The translations under genes and the position numbers were made by a program. Below, piece after piece: positions 33,766-41,279 of a DNA stretch of 41,279 nucleotides. The notes beneath the pieces were generated by a model. The model worked only from the letters and a program-made list of their open reading frames with translations. It had not been told where the DNA came from and did not search any database. Source of the DNA: Rhodospirillales bacterium (GTDB taxonomy: Bacteria; Pseudomonadota; Alphaproteobacteria; Acetobacterales; Acetobacteraceae); the NCBI GenBank assembly GCA_018971565.1, contig JAGXAO010000006.1, positions 1 to 41,279 of the forward strand, written 5' to 3'. Each line of letters starts with the position of its first letter. The first letter of the stretch is position 1.

Positions 33766-36150
33766 TTAGAACCTCGTACCAAAAGAGACGCGGAATTGCT
33801 GAATCTGGTCGCCACGTTGCTTGACCACAGGCTGGGCCAGGGAAAGGTTGATCAGACCAAACGGTGTATTCCAGGAAACACCAACACCGGCACCCACGCG
33901 GGGCGCGGAACTGTCGAGCAAGGTGGCCGTACCTATGGTGCTGGCGCCCCAAAGTGAGCCGACATCGACAAAGGCAAAGCCAGAGACACCAAGATCTTTT
34001 GAAACCGGCAGCGGGAAATGCAGCTCTGTGGATTGTGTCCACATATACCGCCCACCGATCTGGCCGCCGCTGCTGGTAAGCGTGCCAGAGCTGTTATAAA
34101 CCGGCTCAACATAGGGCCCAATGCCGCCATCTGCGAAGCCGCGCAGACTATCACCACCAAGGAAGAAGCGGTCTTCAATCTTGTCATGATAGCCGCGCAT
34201 ATCCCGCAGATATCCGGCCGATGCGCCAAACTTTAATACCCAGTCCGGGTTGCCGAATATACGCTCAAGCGGGATGTAATAGGATACATCCGGGCTTATA
34301 CGGATATATTTGGCATTGCCGCCAAGTCCGGCGAGGTCCGTGGTAAAGTCCATCAACAACCCGGAATGCGGGTTTTGGTCATCGTCCAAATAATCAAAAC
34401 TCAGGGTCTGGCTAAGCTGCGAGAGAGAAGATCTGCCGAACTCATTCTGGATATAGATGTTTGTGCTGCTGGCGGAGGGGATATTATAGATATTCCGCTG
34501 GCTAACCGTGTAAGTGAAGGTCTGCCGCACATTCTGGTTGAAACGGTAGCCCAGGCGCACATCCGCGCCGATATTACTTTCGGAATAGGAATAATTCTGG
34601 CTGGTCGCGGTGTAGGAGTTGGTAACCGTACGGAACAGATCCCACCCGGCAATCAGGTTGCGATCCAGAAAATATGGATCGGTCATGCCGAGATTGATCT
34701 GCGTGCCGCGCTGAGCGATCAAGGCATTAATGGAGGCATTAATGCCTGTGCCGAGGAAGTTGTTCTGGCTGAGGCCAGTGTTCAGCAAAGCGCCCAGAGA
34801 GGTGGAGTAGCCGCCACCCAGGGAGAACTGGCCGGTCGCCTCTTCAGTCACCGCCGTATTCATCACCACCTGCTGTGGCGTTGAACCGGGAGATGTGGTG
34901 ATATTTTCAGTTTTGAAGAAGCCCAGATTTTTGATGTTTTCAGTGGATTGGTCGATCTTGCTTTGATTATAGGCGTCACCATCCGCCACGGTCAGTTCAC
35001 GGCGGATCACCTTATCCTCGGTACGGGTATTGCCGGTAATGTCGATCCGCTGAATCCACACGCGCGGGCCGTTCACCACATTCAATACAATGGCAAGCGT
35101 GTGGTCTGATGTATCCGGCGTGACCTGCGGGTTTACCGTGGCGAATGCATAGCCCAGGTCAAGTGCGCGCTTGTTAAGGGCGTCCACGCCCTCCTGCAGG
35201 GCATCGCCATCAAACCAATCGCCCTTGGAAAGCGGCACCAACCCGCGCAGCTCTTTCTCTGGCAGGTTAGGTATACCAGACACGATCTTGAGCGAGCCTA
35301 TCTTGTAGCGCTCACCCTCGTTGACAGTGAAGGTCAGATAAAAGGACTTCCTGTCCGGGCTAAGATTGGCATTGGCGCCAACAACCTGGAAATCGGCATA
35401 GCCTTTGTGAAAATAAAATTTATGCAGCAGATATTCGTCATATTCAATCCGCTGCGGATTATACACATCCGAGCTGGAGAGAAACCGCCACCACGCATTC
35501 TGCCGGCTGGAGACCACCTCGCGCAAAGCCGACTGCGAAAAATGCTGGTTGCCAATAAAAGTTATGCGGCTGATCTTGGTCGCGGCACCTTCATCGCACT
35601 GAAAAACCACGTTCACGCGGTTATCTGGCAGCTTGATGATATTCGCCGTCACCTGGGCGTTGTAATGCCCCTTGGCGGCGTAAGCATCCAGCAGTGCGCG
35701 CCGGTCCGCCTCAGCGGCCTGGGGCGTGTAGACCGAGCGCGGCTTAAGGGCGACCGCCGCCGCGGCATCCTTGTCTGACAGCGCATTGTTGCCTGAAAAC
35801 AGCACCTGATCGACGAGTGGATTCTCAACCACGGCAACATTCAGATTACTGCCATCCCGCGTGATATTCACGCTTTGGAATAAACCCGTGGCATAAAGCG
35901 TCTTTACCGACTGGTTGATCTTCTCCGGATCAAAGGGGTCACCCGGCTGAACCACCATATAGGCAACAACGGTGCTGCTCTCGATGCGCTGGTTACCAGT
36001 GACATTAATGGCAGCAATGGTCCCGCCGCTCTGAATCGCGGAGTCCTGGACGGCCGCGGCAAATGCCGGGGAACCAAGACCGGGGGCCGCAAGCATTGCA
36101 GGCAGCAAGCATACAGATGCCAGAAGGACGGAGCGCGGCTTTAGTAGCAA
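33766..36150 (-). CDS. bamA: outer-membrane protein assembly factor BamA
   Basis: Omp85-family insertase of outer-membrane proteins. A signal peptide (LLLKPRSVLLASVCLLPAML ... SPAFA) precedes five POTRA domains starting IAAINVTGNQRIESSTVVAYM, then a 16-strand barrel with the conserved loop 6 motif in FLGGDSLRGFADGG and a terminal strand ending QQFRVSFGTRF. The track start at 36237 is TTG; a second TTG at 36150, preceded by GGGAG at good spacing, would start exactly at the signal peptide and give 794 aa, so I use it. It is adjacent to ompH (0 nt) and downstream of rseP. Confidence 0.95.
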   Translation of the reverse strand: MLLKPRSVLLASVCLLPAMLAAPGLGSPAFAAAVQDSAIQSGGTIAAINVTGNQRIESSTVVAYMVVQPGDPFDPEKINQSVKTLYATGLFQSVNITRDGSNLNVAVVENPLVDQVLFSGNNALSDKDAAAAVALKPRSVYTPQAAEADRRALLDAYAAKGHYNAQVTANIIKLPDNRVNVVFQCDEGAATKISRITFIGNQHFSQSALREVVSSRQNAWWRFLSSSDVYNPQRIEYDEYLLHKFYFHKGYADFQVVGANANLSPDRKSFYLTFTVNEGERYKIGSLKIVSGIPNLPEKELRGLVPLSKGDWFDGDALQEGVDALNKRALDLGYAFATVNPQVTPDTSDHTLAIVLNVVNGPRVWIQRIDITGNTRTEDKVIRRELTVADGDAYNQSKIDQSTENIKNLGFFKTENITTSPGSTPQQVVMNTAVTEEATGQFSLGGGYSTSLGALLNTGLSQNNFLGTGINASINALIAQRGTQINLGMTDPYFLDRNLIAGWDLFRTVTNSYTATSQNYSYSESNIGADVRLGYRFNQNVRQTFTYTVSQRNIYNIPSASSTNIYIQNEFGRSSLSQLSQTLSFDYLDDDQNPHSGLLMDFTTDLAGLGGNAKYIRISPDVSYYIPLERIFGNPDWVLKFGASAGYLRDMRGYHDKIEDRFFLGGDSLRGFADGGIGPYVEPVYNSSGTLTSSGGQIGGRYMWTQSTELHFPLPVSKDLGVSGFAFVDVGSLWGASTIGTATLLDSSAPRVGAGVGVSWNTPFGLINLSLAQPVVKQRGDQIQQFRVSFGTRF

Positions 36151-36260
36151 TCGAAATCTCCCAACCAAAATCCCCGATACCCGGGACTTGCCATCTCGCG
36201 GCGTTTGGCACGCGAAAGCCCGCCGGGCAAGGTGCAAGCACCGAATGCCGCGGCTTTAGC

Positions 36261-37340
36261 CTAAAGTAAATGCGTGAACCAGGCGACCGCCCCCAGCCTG
36301 GTGAGGTCATTAAAAGTTACCAACATCACCAGAGACAGGATTATCGCCACCCCCACCCGCAACCCTGCCTCCCTGGCCTGCTCCGATACTGGCCGGCGGA
36401 TCAGAAATTCCACAGCATAGAACAGCAGATGCCCCCCATCCAGGATCGGGATGGGAATGAGGTTGACGAGGCCAAGATTGATCGAGAGCAGCGCGATGAG
36501 ATTGATCATCGCCACCACGCCAAGCGCCGCCGCCTGCCCGGATATCTGCGCAATGCCGAGCGGCCCCGCAAGGTCCCGCAGGCCATGATGCTGCACAACC
36601 AAGGCCGACATTCCAGCAAACCAGTCAGAAATCTGCTGGCCTGTTTCCTGGAACGCCGCCGCTACTGCCTGCCCTGGCATCAACCGCTTCAAGCTGGACT
36701 CGGTGCCGACGACACCCAGACGGCCGATCTCCGTGCCATCCATCGTGGCCTTCCCCACCGTTACAGGCAACATCAACTGCTTGCCCGCGCGGGCAATGGT
36801 GAAATCCAGCACCGAATCGGGGTGCGCCACGACGATCTGCTGTAAATCAACGAAATTTTTGATAGGCGAGCTGCCGATGGCGAGCACCCGGTCTCCCGCC
36901 AGGAGATGGGATGCCGCCGCTGGCGAGCCAGGCTGAATCTGGCTCAATACCGGCTGCGTGGTGAGCTGCCCCGCCGTCATGAACAGCCCTGCGTAAACCA
37001 CCACCGCCAGCAGCAGATTGGCAAGCGGCCCGGCCGCAATGATCACCGCTTTTGAACCCAGCGGTGCGGCGCCAAAAGATCCTGGCCTGGAAGAGGTTGA
37101 CCCCTTCTCCTCGCCCCAGCCCTGCATTTTCACGTAGCCGCCAAGCGGAACCGCCGAAACCTGCCACACCGTGCCGGATTTCGCTCTGTATTTGAGTAGT
37201 GCCGGGCCGAAGCCGATTGAGAATGTCTCGACCGTGACGCCCTGGCTGCGCGCGGCAAGATAGTGCCCCAGCTCATGCACAAAAATCAGCAGGCCAATTT
37301 CAAACGTAAAAGCAAGAATCGTACGCAGTAAATCCAGCAT
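36261..37340 (-). CDS. rseP: site-2 zinc protease RseP
   Basis: 359-aa inner-membrane metalloprotease for regulated intramembrane proteolysis, such as anti-sigma-factor cleavage. The zinc motif is FVHELGHYLAARSQG in the first membrane helix. One PDZ domain is visible (QIQPGSPAAASHLLAGDRVLAIG), and the third zinc ligand region is LGLVNLIPIPILDGGHLLFYAVEFL, followed by C-terminal membrane helices. ATG 37340 (MLDLLRTILAF) is chosen because the 33 upstream residues in the track are inside dxr and unlike the family. One nucleotide separates it from the dxr stop. Confidence 0.95.
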   Translation of the reverse strand: MLDLLRTILAFTFEIGLLIFVHELGHYLAARSQGVTVETFSIGFGPALLKYRAKSGTVWQVSAVPLGGYVKMQGWGEEKGSTSSRPGSFGAAPLGSKAVIIAAGPLANLLLAVVVYAGLFMTAGQLTTQPVLSQIQPGSPAAASHLLAGDRVLAIGSSPIKNFVDLQQIVVAHPDSVLDFTIARAGKQLMLPVTVGKATMDGTEIGRLGVVGTESSLKRLMPGQAVAAAFQETGQQISDWFAGMSALVVQHHGLRDLAGPLGIAQISGQAAALGVVAMINLIALLSINLGLVNLIPIPILDGGHLLFYAVEFLIRRPVSEQAREAGLRVGVAIILSLVMLVTFNDLTRLGAVAWFTHLL

Positions 37341-37341
37341 C

Positions 37342-38508
37342 TCAGGCGGCCTTGGCTTTTGCCAGCGCCTTGGCGGCGGCGTTACGCGCGGCGGTATCTG
37401 TGGCAAGCACGGCGGAGATATCCGGCACTGGCGGCGCACCCAATTCCTGCATTACCGCCTCAACGGTTACAGCAATATCCAGAAAACCAATCTTGCGGTC
37501 CAGAAAAGCAGCCACGGCCACTTCATTGGCCGCGTTCAGCACCGCGGGCGCCCCAGCGCCAGCGGCAAGTGCTTCCCGCGCCAACCGCAGCGCCGGAAAT
37601 CGCATTTCATCCGGCGCATGAAATTCCAGGCACGAAACCTGCGTAAGCTCCAGCCTTGGCGCCAGCGTGGCCACACGGCGCGGCCAGGCCAGGGTGTGAG
37701 CGATAGGTATCCGCATATCCGGCGCGCCAAGCTGGGCCAGCACCGAGCCATCAGCATAGTAAACCATGCCGTGAATAATCGATTGCGGATGCACCAGCAC
37801 CTCGATTTTTTCCGATGGCAACGAAAATAATCTTGCAGCCTCAATAACTTCTAGGCCCTTATTGAACATGGTTGCGCTGTCGATAGAGATTTTCGCGCCC
37901 ATGGACCAAACCGGATGCCGCAATGCCGCCTCGCGGGTGATTCCGCGCATCTCTTCCAGGCTAAGGTTCCAGAATGGCCCGCCGGAAGCGGTAAGCACAA
38001 TTTTGTCCACCTGTTTGGTGTTGCCATCCGCCATCGCCTGAAGAATGGCGTTGTGTTCAGAATCCACGGGCAGCAATGTGGCCCCCGCGGCCTCAACCTC
38101 GCGCAGAAACACGTCGCCCGCGGAAACCAGAGACTCCTTGCAGGCAAAGGCAATGGTGCCGCCCTGGCGCACGGCCGCCAAAGTAGGCTCCAGCCCCACC
38201 GTGCCGGTAATGGCGCACATCGTCCAGTCTACCTTGCGCCCGGCGGCTTCCAGCACGGCGGTGCGCCCGCCAGCAACCTCAAGCCCCGTGCCCGCCAGGG
38301 CTTCACGTAAGCCTGGCAGCAAAGCCTCGTCGGAAATAACGGTTATTTCTGGGCGGAACTGGCGGGCCTGCGCCACCAGCATCGCCACGTTGCGTCCACC
38401 TACCAAAGCGCAAATTTCATAAGATGATGGATTTTCTGCAATCAGATCAAGAGTTTGCGTACCGACGCTACCCGTGGACCCCAGGATTGTCAGCCGCTTT
38501 AACCCCAT
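37342..38508 (-). CDS. dxr: 1-deoxy-D-xylulose-5-phosphate reductoisomerase
   Basis: 388-aa NADPH-dependent enzyme making MEP, the first committed step of non-mevalonate isoprenoid synthesis. The Rossmann motif is LTILGSTGSVGTQTLDLI; FACKESLVSAGDVF, LLPVDSEHNAILQAM (metal-binding Asp/Glu), LTASGGPFWNLSLEEM and HPVWSMGAKISIDSATMFNKGLE are the catalytic blocks. It overlaps cdsA by 10 nt. Isoprenoids from this step feed UppS two genes upstream. Confidence 0.98.
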   Translation of the reverse strand: MGLKRLTILGSTGSVGTQTLDLIAENPSSYEICALVGGRNVAMLVAQARQFRPEITVISDEALLPGLREALAGTGLEVAGGRTAVLEAAGRKVDWTMCAITGTVGLEPTLAAVRQGGTIAFACKESLVSAGDVFLREVEAAGATLLPVDSEHNAILQAMADGNTKQVDKIVLTASGGPFWNLSLEEMRGITREAALRHPVWSMGAKISIDSATMFNKGLEVIEAARLFSLPSEKIEVLVHPQSIIHGMVYYADGSVLAQLGAPDMRIPIAHTLAWPRRVATLAPRLELTQVSCLEFHAPDEMRFPALRLAREALAAGAGAPAVLNAANEVAVAAFLDRKIGFLDIAVTVEAVMQELGAPPVPDISAVLATDTAARNAAAKALAKAKAA

Positions 38509-39338
38509 AATCCCACACCTCCATGCATACTGGCCGCAAGCAGCGCCGCTAAAGGTGCTGCCGTTAAAAATCCATCCAGCCGATCAAATAATCCACCATG
38601 GCCGGGAATCGTCCGGGCAGAATCCTTCACACCCAGTTTGCGCTTGATGGCGCTTTCCAGCAAATCCCCCGCCTGGGCAATAAAACTCAGCATTAATCCC
38701 GCCCCAAATGCGTAGATTGGCGCGCCCAGCGTCACCGCTGCCAACCCCGCGCCGCAAGCTGCACCAAGCACCAAGCCGCCCAGCGCGCCGCTCCAGGTTT
38801 TGCCCGGCGAGATTCGCGGCGCCAGCTTTCGCCCGCCCAACAGCCGCCCAACCGCATAAGCCCCTATATCCGTGCCCCAGATCACCAGAATCAAATAGGC
38901 AGTATCCTCAAGTCCCACGCCGGGCCGCTGACGCAGCCAGATTAAACACACACCGCCCAGACCCGCATAAGGCACACCGGCGGCTGCAAACCGCCCGTAT
39001 GCCAGCCAGGCTACAAATGTCATAAAAACAGTGGCTTGAATTCCAGTGCTTACGCCGTAAACCCAGCTAACCAACCATATCAGCACCAACAGCCCCAACA
39101 GCGGCCAGGCATTGCGCAGCTTTGCAAGCCGCGCCCATTCATGCCCGAGCCCGGCCATCGCCACGCCGATCAGCATTGTCCATGCCAACCCGCCGCGCCA
39201 AAGGCAAAACAAGGCGATTGGCCCAAGCACCAATGCCGAAGCCATGCGTACGCAAAGGTCTGACCAGCGACCGTTTCTAGCTGGCTTGTCAAAACGCTCA
39301 GACAGGGCGGGCACCAAACCTACGCTCCCTGCCCGCAT
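38499..39338 (-). CDS. cdsA: phosphatidate cytidylyltransferase
   Basis: Multi-spanning inner-membrane enzyme forming CDP-diacylglycerol. Several hydrophobic helices run from VRMASALVLGPIALFCLWRGG, and the C-terminal CDS signature is ISPGKTWSGALGGLVLGA, continuing to DSARTIPGHGGLFDRLDGFL with its conserved acidic residues. The start is ambiguous. The track start (39419) overlaps uppS by 122 nt. ATG 39338, used here, has GGAGGA only 2 nt away; TTG 39317 or GTG 39314 have an AGGGAG at better spacing. Confidence 0.93.
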   Translation of the reverse strand: MRAGSVGLVPALSERFDKPARNGRWSDLCVRMASALVLGPIALFCLWRGGLAWTMLIGVAMAGLGHEWARLAKLRNAWPLLGLLVLIWLVSWVYGVSTGIQATVFMTFVAWLAYGRFAAAGVPYAGLGGVCLIWLRQRPGVGLEDTAYLILVIWGTDIGAYAVGRLLGGRKLAPRISPGKTWSGALGGLVLGAACGAGLAAVTLGAPIYAFGAGLMLSFIAQAGDLLESAIKRKLGVKDSARTIPGHGGLFDRLDGFLTAAPLAALLAASMHGGVGLWG

Positions 39339-40008
39339 ATTCCTCCAGGGCGCTGGCAAAATCGCGCCCGCAGAAATCCGGCCATAGCACCTTTGTGAAC
39401 CAGATTTCGGCATAGGCAAGCTGCCATAGCAGGAAATTACTTATGCGTTGCTCACCGGAAGTACGAATCACCAGATCAGGGTCCGGAACCTCCGCCGTAA
39501 ACAGAAAATTAGCAAAATTCTGCTCCGTCAGGTCTTCGGATTTTATGCCGGCCTCGATGGCCCGGCGCGCCGCCGCCACAATTTCAGCGCGGCCGCCATA
39601 GGAAAGGGCCAGCACCAGGGTCAGGCGTTTGTTATTGGCCGTCTTGTGCTCGGCCTCCTCAAGTTCCTGCGCCAGGGCCGGACCAAATCGTTCACGCTCG
39701 CCAATAACCTTCAGCCGCACGCCTTCGGCATCCAACTCGGCAAGCTCTGAGCGCAGATAATGCTTGAGCAGAAAGGTAAGGTCCTGCACCTCCCCCGCCG
39801 GGCGTTGCCAGTTTTCGGAAGAAAAGGCGAACAAGGTGAGGTAGTGCACCCCATGATTAACCGCGGCCTCGATAGCCCGGCGCACAGCCTTCGCCCCCTC
39901 GCGGTGGCCGGCCACACGCGGCAAGCCCCTGGCCGCGGCCCAGCGCCCATTGCCATCCATGATGATGGCAACATGCGATGGTACGGAATGAGAGGTGGCG
40001 TCTGCCAT
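39298..40008 (-). CDS. uppS: undecaprenyl diphosphate synthase
   Basis: 236-aa cis-prenyltransferase making the C55 carrier lipid for peptidoglycan and O-antigen. Signature blocks are VAIIMDGNGRWAAARGLPRV (catalytic Asp), HREGAKAVRRAI, LTLFAFSSENWQRP, DLVIRTSGEQRISNFLLWQLAYAEIWF and LWPDF. ATG 40008 overlaps the frr stop by one nucleotide (TGATG); the track adds one TTG codon. Confidence 0.97.
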   Translation of the reverse strand: MADATSHSVPSHVAIIMDGNGRWAAARGLPRVAGHREGAKAVRRAIEAAVNHGVHYLTLFAFSSENWQRPAGEVQDLTFLLKHYLRSELAELDAEGVRLKVIGERERFGPALAQELEEAEHKTANNKRLTLVLALSYGGRAEIVAAARRAIEAGIKSEDLTEQNFANFLFTAEVPDPDLVIRTSGEQRISNFLLWQLAYAEIWFTKVLWPDFCGRDFASALEEYAGRERRFGARPV

Positions 40009-40571
40009 CAAACCTGCCGGATATCCTTTTCTTTTTCCGAGAAATTATCGTCCACGCGCTTAATGTAGCCATCAGTCAGTTTTTGTACCTGATCAGCCCA
40101 GTCCCGCTCCTCATCTTCAGAGATTTCGGATTTTTTCTGCAAGGCTTTGATCTGCTCCATGCCGTCGCGCCGCACCCCGCGCACGGCAATGCGCGCCGCC
40201 TCGGCATATTTATTGGCGGTCTTAACGAGCTCGATACGGCGCTCCTCGGTCAGCACCGGCAGCGGCACGCGAATCGTCTGCCCGTCCGGCTGCGGGTTCA
40301 GGCCCAGTCCGCAATCGCGAATCGCCGCCACGGTGGAATTCACCATCGAACGGTCCCACACCTGCACGGTGATCATCCGCGCTTCCGGCACCGCTATGGT
40401 GGCCACCTGGTTCAGCGGCATCATTGAGCCATAGGCGTCCACCTTCACTGGCTCCAGCAGCGCCGGGCTGGCGCGGCCAGTCCGCAGGCCGGAGAACTCG
40501 CGCCTCAGCGCCTCCAAAGCGCCGTCCATGCGGCGGGTAAGATCGGTGGTGATCGTGTCTAAATCGGCCAT
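40008..40571 (-). CDS. frr: ribosome recycling factor
   Basis: 187-aa RRF that with EF-G splits post-termination ribosomes. The sequence is collinear with the family: MDGALEALRREFSGLRTGRASPALLEPVKVDAYG, VWDRSMVNSTVAAIRDCGLGLNPQPDG, RRDGMEQIKALQKKSEISEDE. An AGAAGG box precedes the ATG. It lies 16 nt after the pyrH stop, the standard pyrH-frr pair. Confidence 0.98.
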   Translation of the reverse strand: MADLDTITTDLTRRMDGALEALRREFSGLRTGRASPALLEPVKVDAYGSMMPLNQVATIAVPEARMITVQVWDRSMVNSTVAAIRDCGLGLNPQPDGQTIRVPLPVLTEERRIELVKTANKYAEAARIAVRGVRRDGMEQIKALQKKSEISEDEERDWADQVQKLTDGYIKRVDDNFSEKEKDIRQV

Positions 40572-40587
40572 GTGACGAACCTTCTTT

Positions 40588-41279
40588 TTAGTTCTCTATA
40601 ATCCGGGTGAAGGGGCCTTCCCCACGCATTACCGCGGCGAAGGCGCCAGGGGCATGGATGTTGAAGACCAGAATCGGCAGCTTGTTCTCTCGGCTAAGTG
40701 ATATGGCAGCGGCATCCATTACGTTCAGGTCACGCGCCAGAACATCCAGATACGTCAGCTCTTCATAACGTTTAGCGTTCTGGTCCTTGCGCGGATCAGC
40801 TGAATAAACGCCATCCACCTGGGTTCCCTTCAGCATCGCATCGCATTTCATCTCGGTGGCGCGCAGGGCGGCGGCGGTATCTGTCGTGAAGAAAGGATTA
40901 CCTGTACCGGCAGCAAAAATCACCACCCTGCCCTTTTCCATATGCCGCTCGGCGCGGCGGCGGATATAGGGCTCGCATACCGATTCCATGGAGATGGCGC
41001 TCTGCACGCGGGTCGGCACACCCATCTTTTCCAACGCGGACTGCACACCCAGCGCATTCATCACCGTGGCCAGCATACCCATGTAATCGGCCTGGGCGCG
41101 GTCCATGCCCGCCGCAGCACCAGCTACGCCACGGAAAATGTTTCCGCCGCCAATCACCAGGCAAACCTGAACCCCCATGGCGATCACATCGCGCACATCC
41201 GCGGCAATGGCGTTCACCGTTTCCGTATCCAGCCCGTAATCACGCTTGCCCATCAGGGCTTCGCCGGAAACCTTCAGCA
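40588..41279 (-). CDS. pyrH: uridylate kinase (5' end outside the window)
   Basis: UMP kinase of the amino-acid-kinase family making UDP. The frame is open to the window edge and reads [17 protein letters not shown] there; bacterial PyrH normally begins roughly 10-15 residues upstream, so the ATG of the track (41253) is internal and the gene is cut by the window. Visible blocks are [67 protein letters not shown] and the C-terminal [21 protein letters not shown]. Confidence 0.97.
   Translation of the reverse strand, partial: LKVSGEALMGKRDYGLDTETVNAIAADVRDVIAMGVQVCLVIGGGNIFRGVAGAAAGMDRAQADYMGMLATVMNALGVQSALEKMGVPTRVQSAISMESVCEPYIRRRAERHMEKGRVVIFAAGTGNPFFTTDTAAALRATEMKCDAMLKGTQVDGVYSADPRKDQNAKRYEELTYLDVLARDLNVMDAAAISLSRENKLPILVFNIHAPGAFAAVMRGEGPFTRIIEN

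Noticed and set aside
1-41279. CRISPR array or long tandem repeats
   Set aside because: No regularly spaced repeat series was seen; the only long repeats are the transposon's inverted ends and its target duplication.

Overview
The window looks like chromosomal DNA of an alphaproteobacterium, most likely an acidophilic member of the Acetobacteraceae (Acidocella/Acidiphilium-like). That placement is inferred from gene order, protein style and moderately high GC; no database search was possible. Most of the window is densely packed housekeeping operons on the minus strand, with overlaps of 1-4 nt between many genes.

Region 1 (1-11.1 kb): a SPOR-domain cell-envelope protein, argS and dgt run leftwards. 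They diverge from a short rightward pair, an A-type Fe-S carrier (erpA-like) and xthA. Facing these is a complete leftward SUF operon: Rrf2 regulator, sufB, sufC, sufD, sufS, sufU, sufT (DUF59) and sufA. A perfect 6-5-6 inverted repeat lies just upstream of the regulator and probably serves as its operator.

Region 2 (11.1-18.8 kb): a phosphoglycolate-phosphatase-like HAD enzyme diverges from glmS. A fumarylacetoacetate-hydrolase-family enzyme, two small uncharacterised proteins, fdhD, and a large molybdopterin oxidoreductase of the E. coli YdeP family follow; the last two are convergent. Then come tRNA-Leu(CAA) and tRNA-Asn(GTT), each with a recognisable promoter.

Region 3 (18.76-24.86 kb): an AT-rich accessory island between tRNA-Asn and ureG. 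It holds a secreted beta-propeller (YVTN-like) protein and an OprP/O-type outer-membrane porin gene. The porin gene is split by a 2566-bp IS1595-family transposon with perfect 35-bp terminal inverted repeats and a perfect 8-bp target duplication (AAAATTTA). Removing the element and one duplication restores one open frame of 467 codons. On the strand opposite the transposase, the element carries a coupled pair (an unrecognised 262-aa protein and a PIN-domain protein) plus a small overlapping ORF. This mobile PIN cargo is the best candidate in the window for an undescribed system.

Region 4 (24.9-29.6 kb): an orphan ureG, two divergent glycosyltransferases with a structured AT-rich intergenic region, a sulfotransferase-family protein and a glyoxalase I.

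Region 5 (29.6-41.3 kb): the classic envelope cluster, read leftwards: pyrH (cut by the window edge), frr, uppS, cdsA, dxr, rseP, bamA, ompH/skp, lpxD, fabZ, lpxA, lpxI. It links translation recycling, isoprenoid and phospholipid precursors, outer-membrane protein assembly and lipid A synthesis. lpxB, which often follows lpxI, is absent here.
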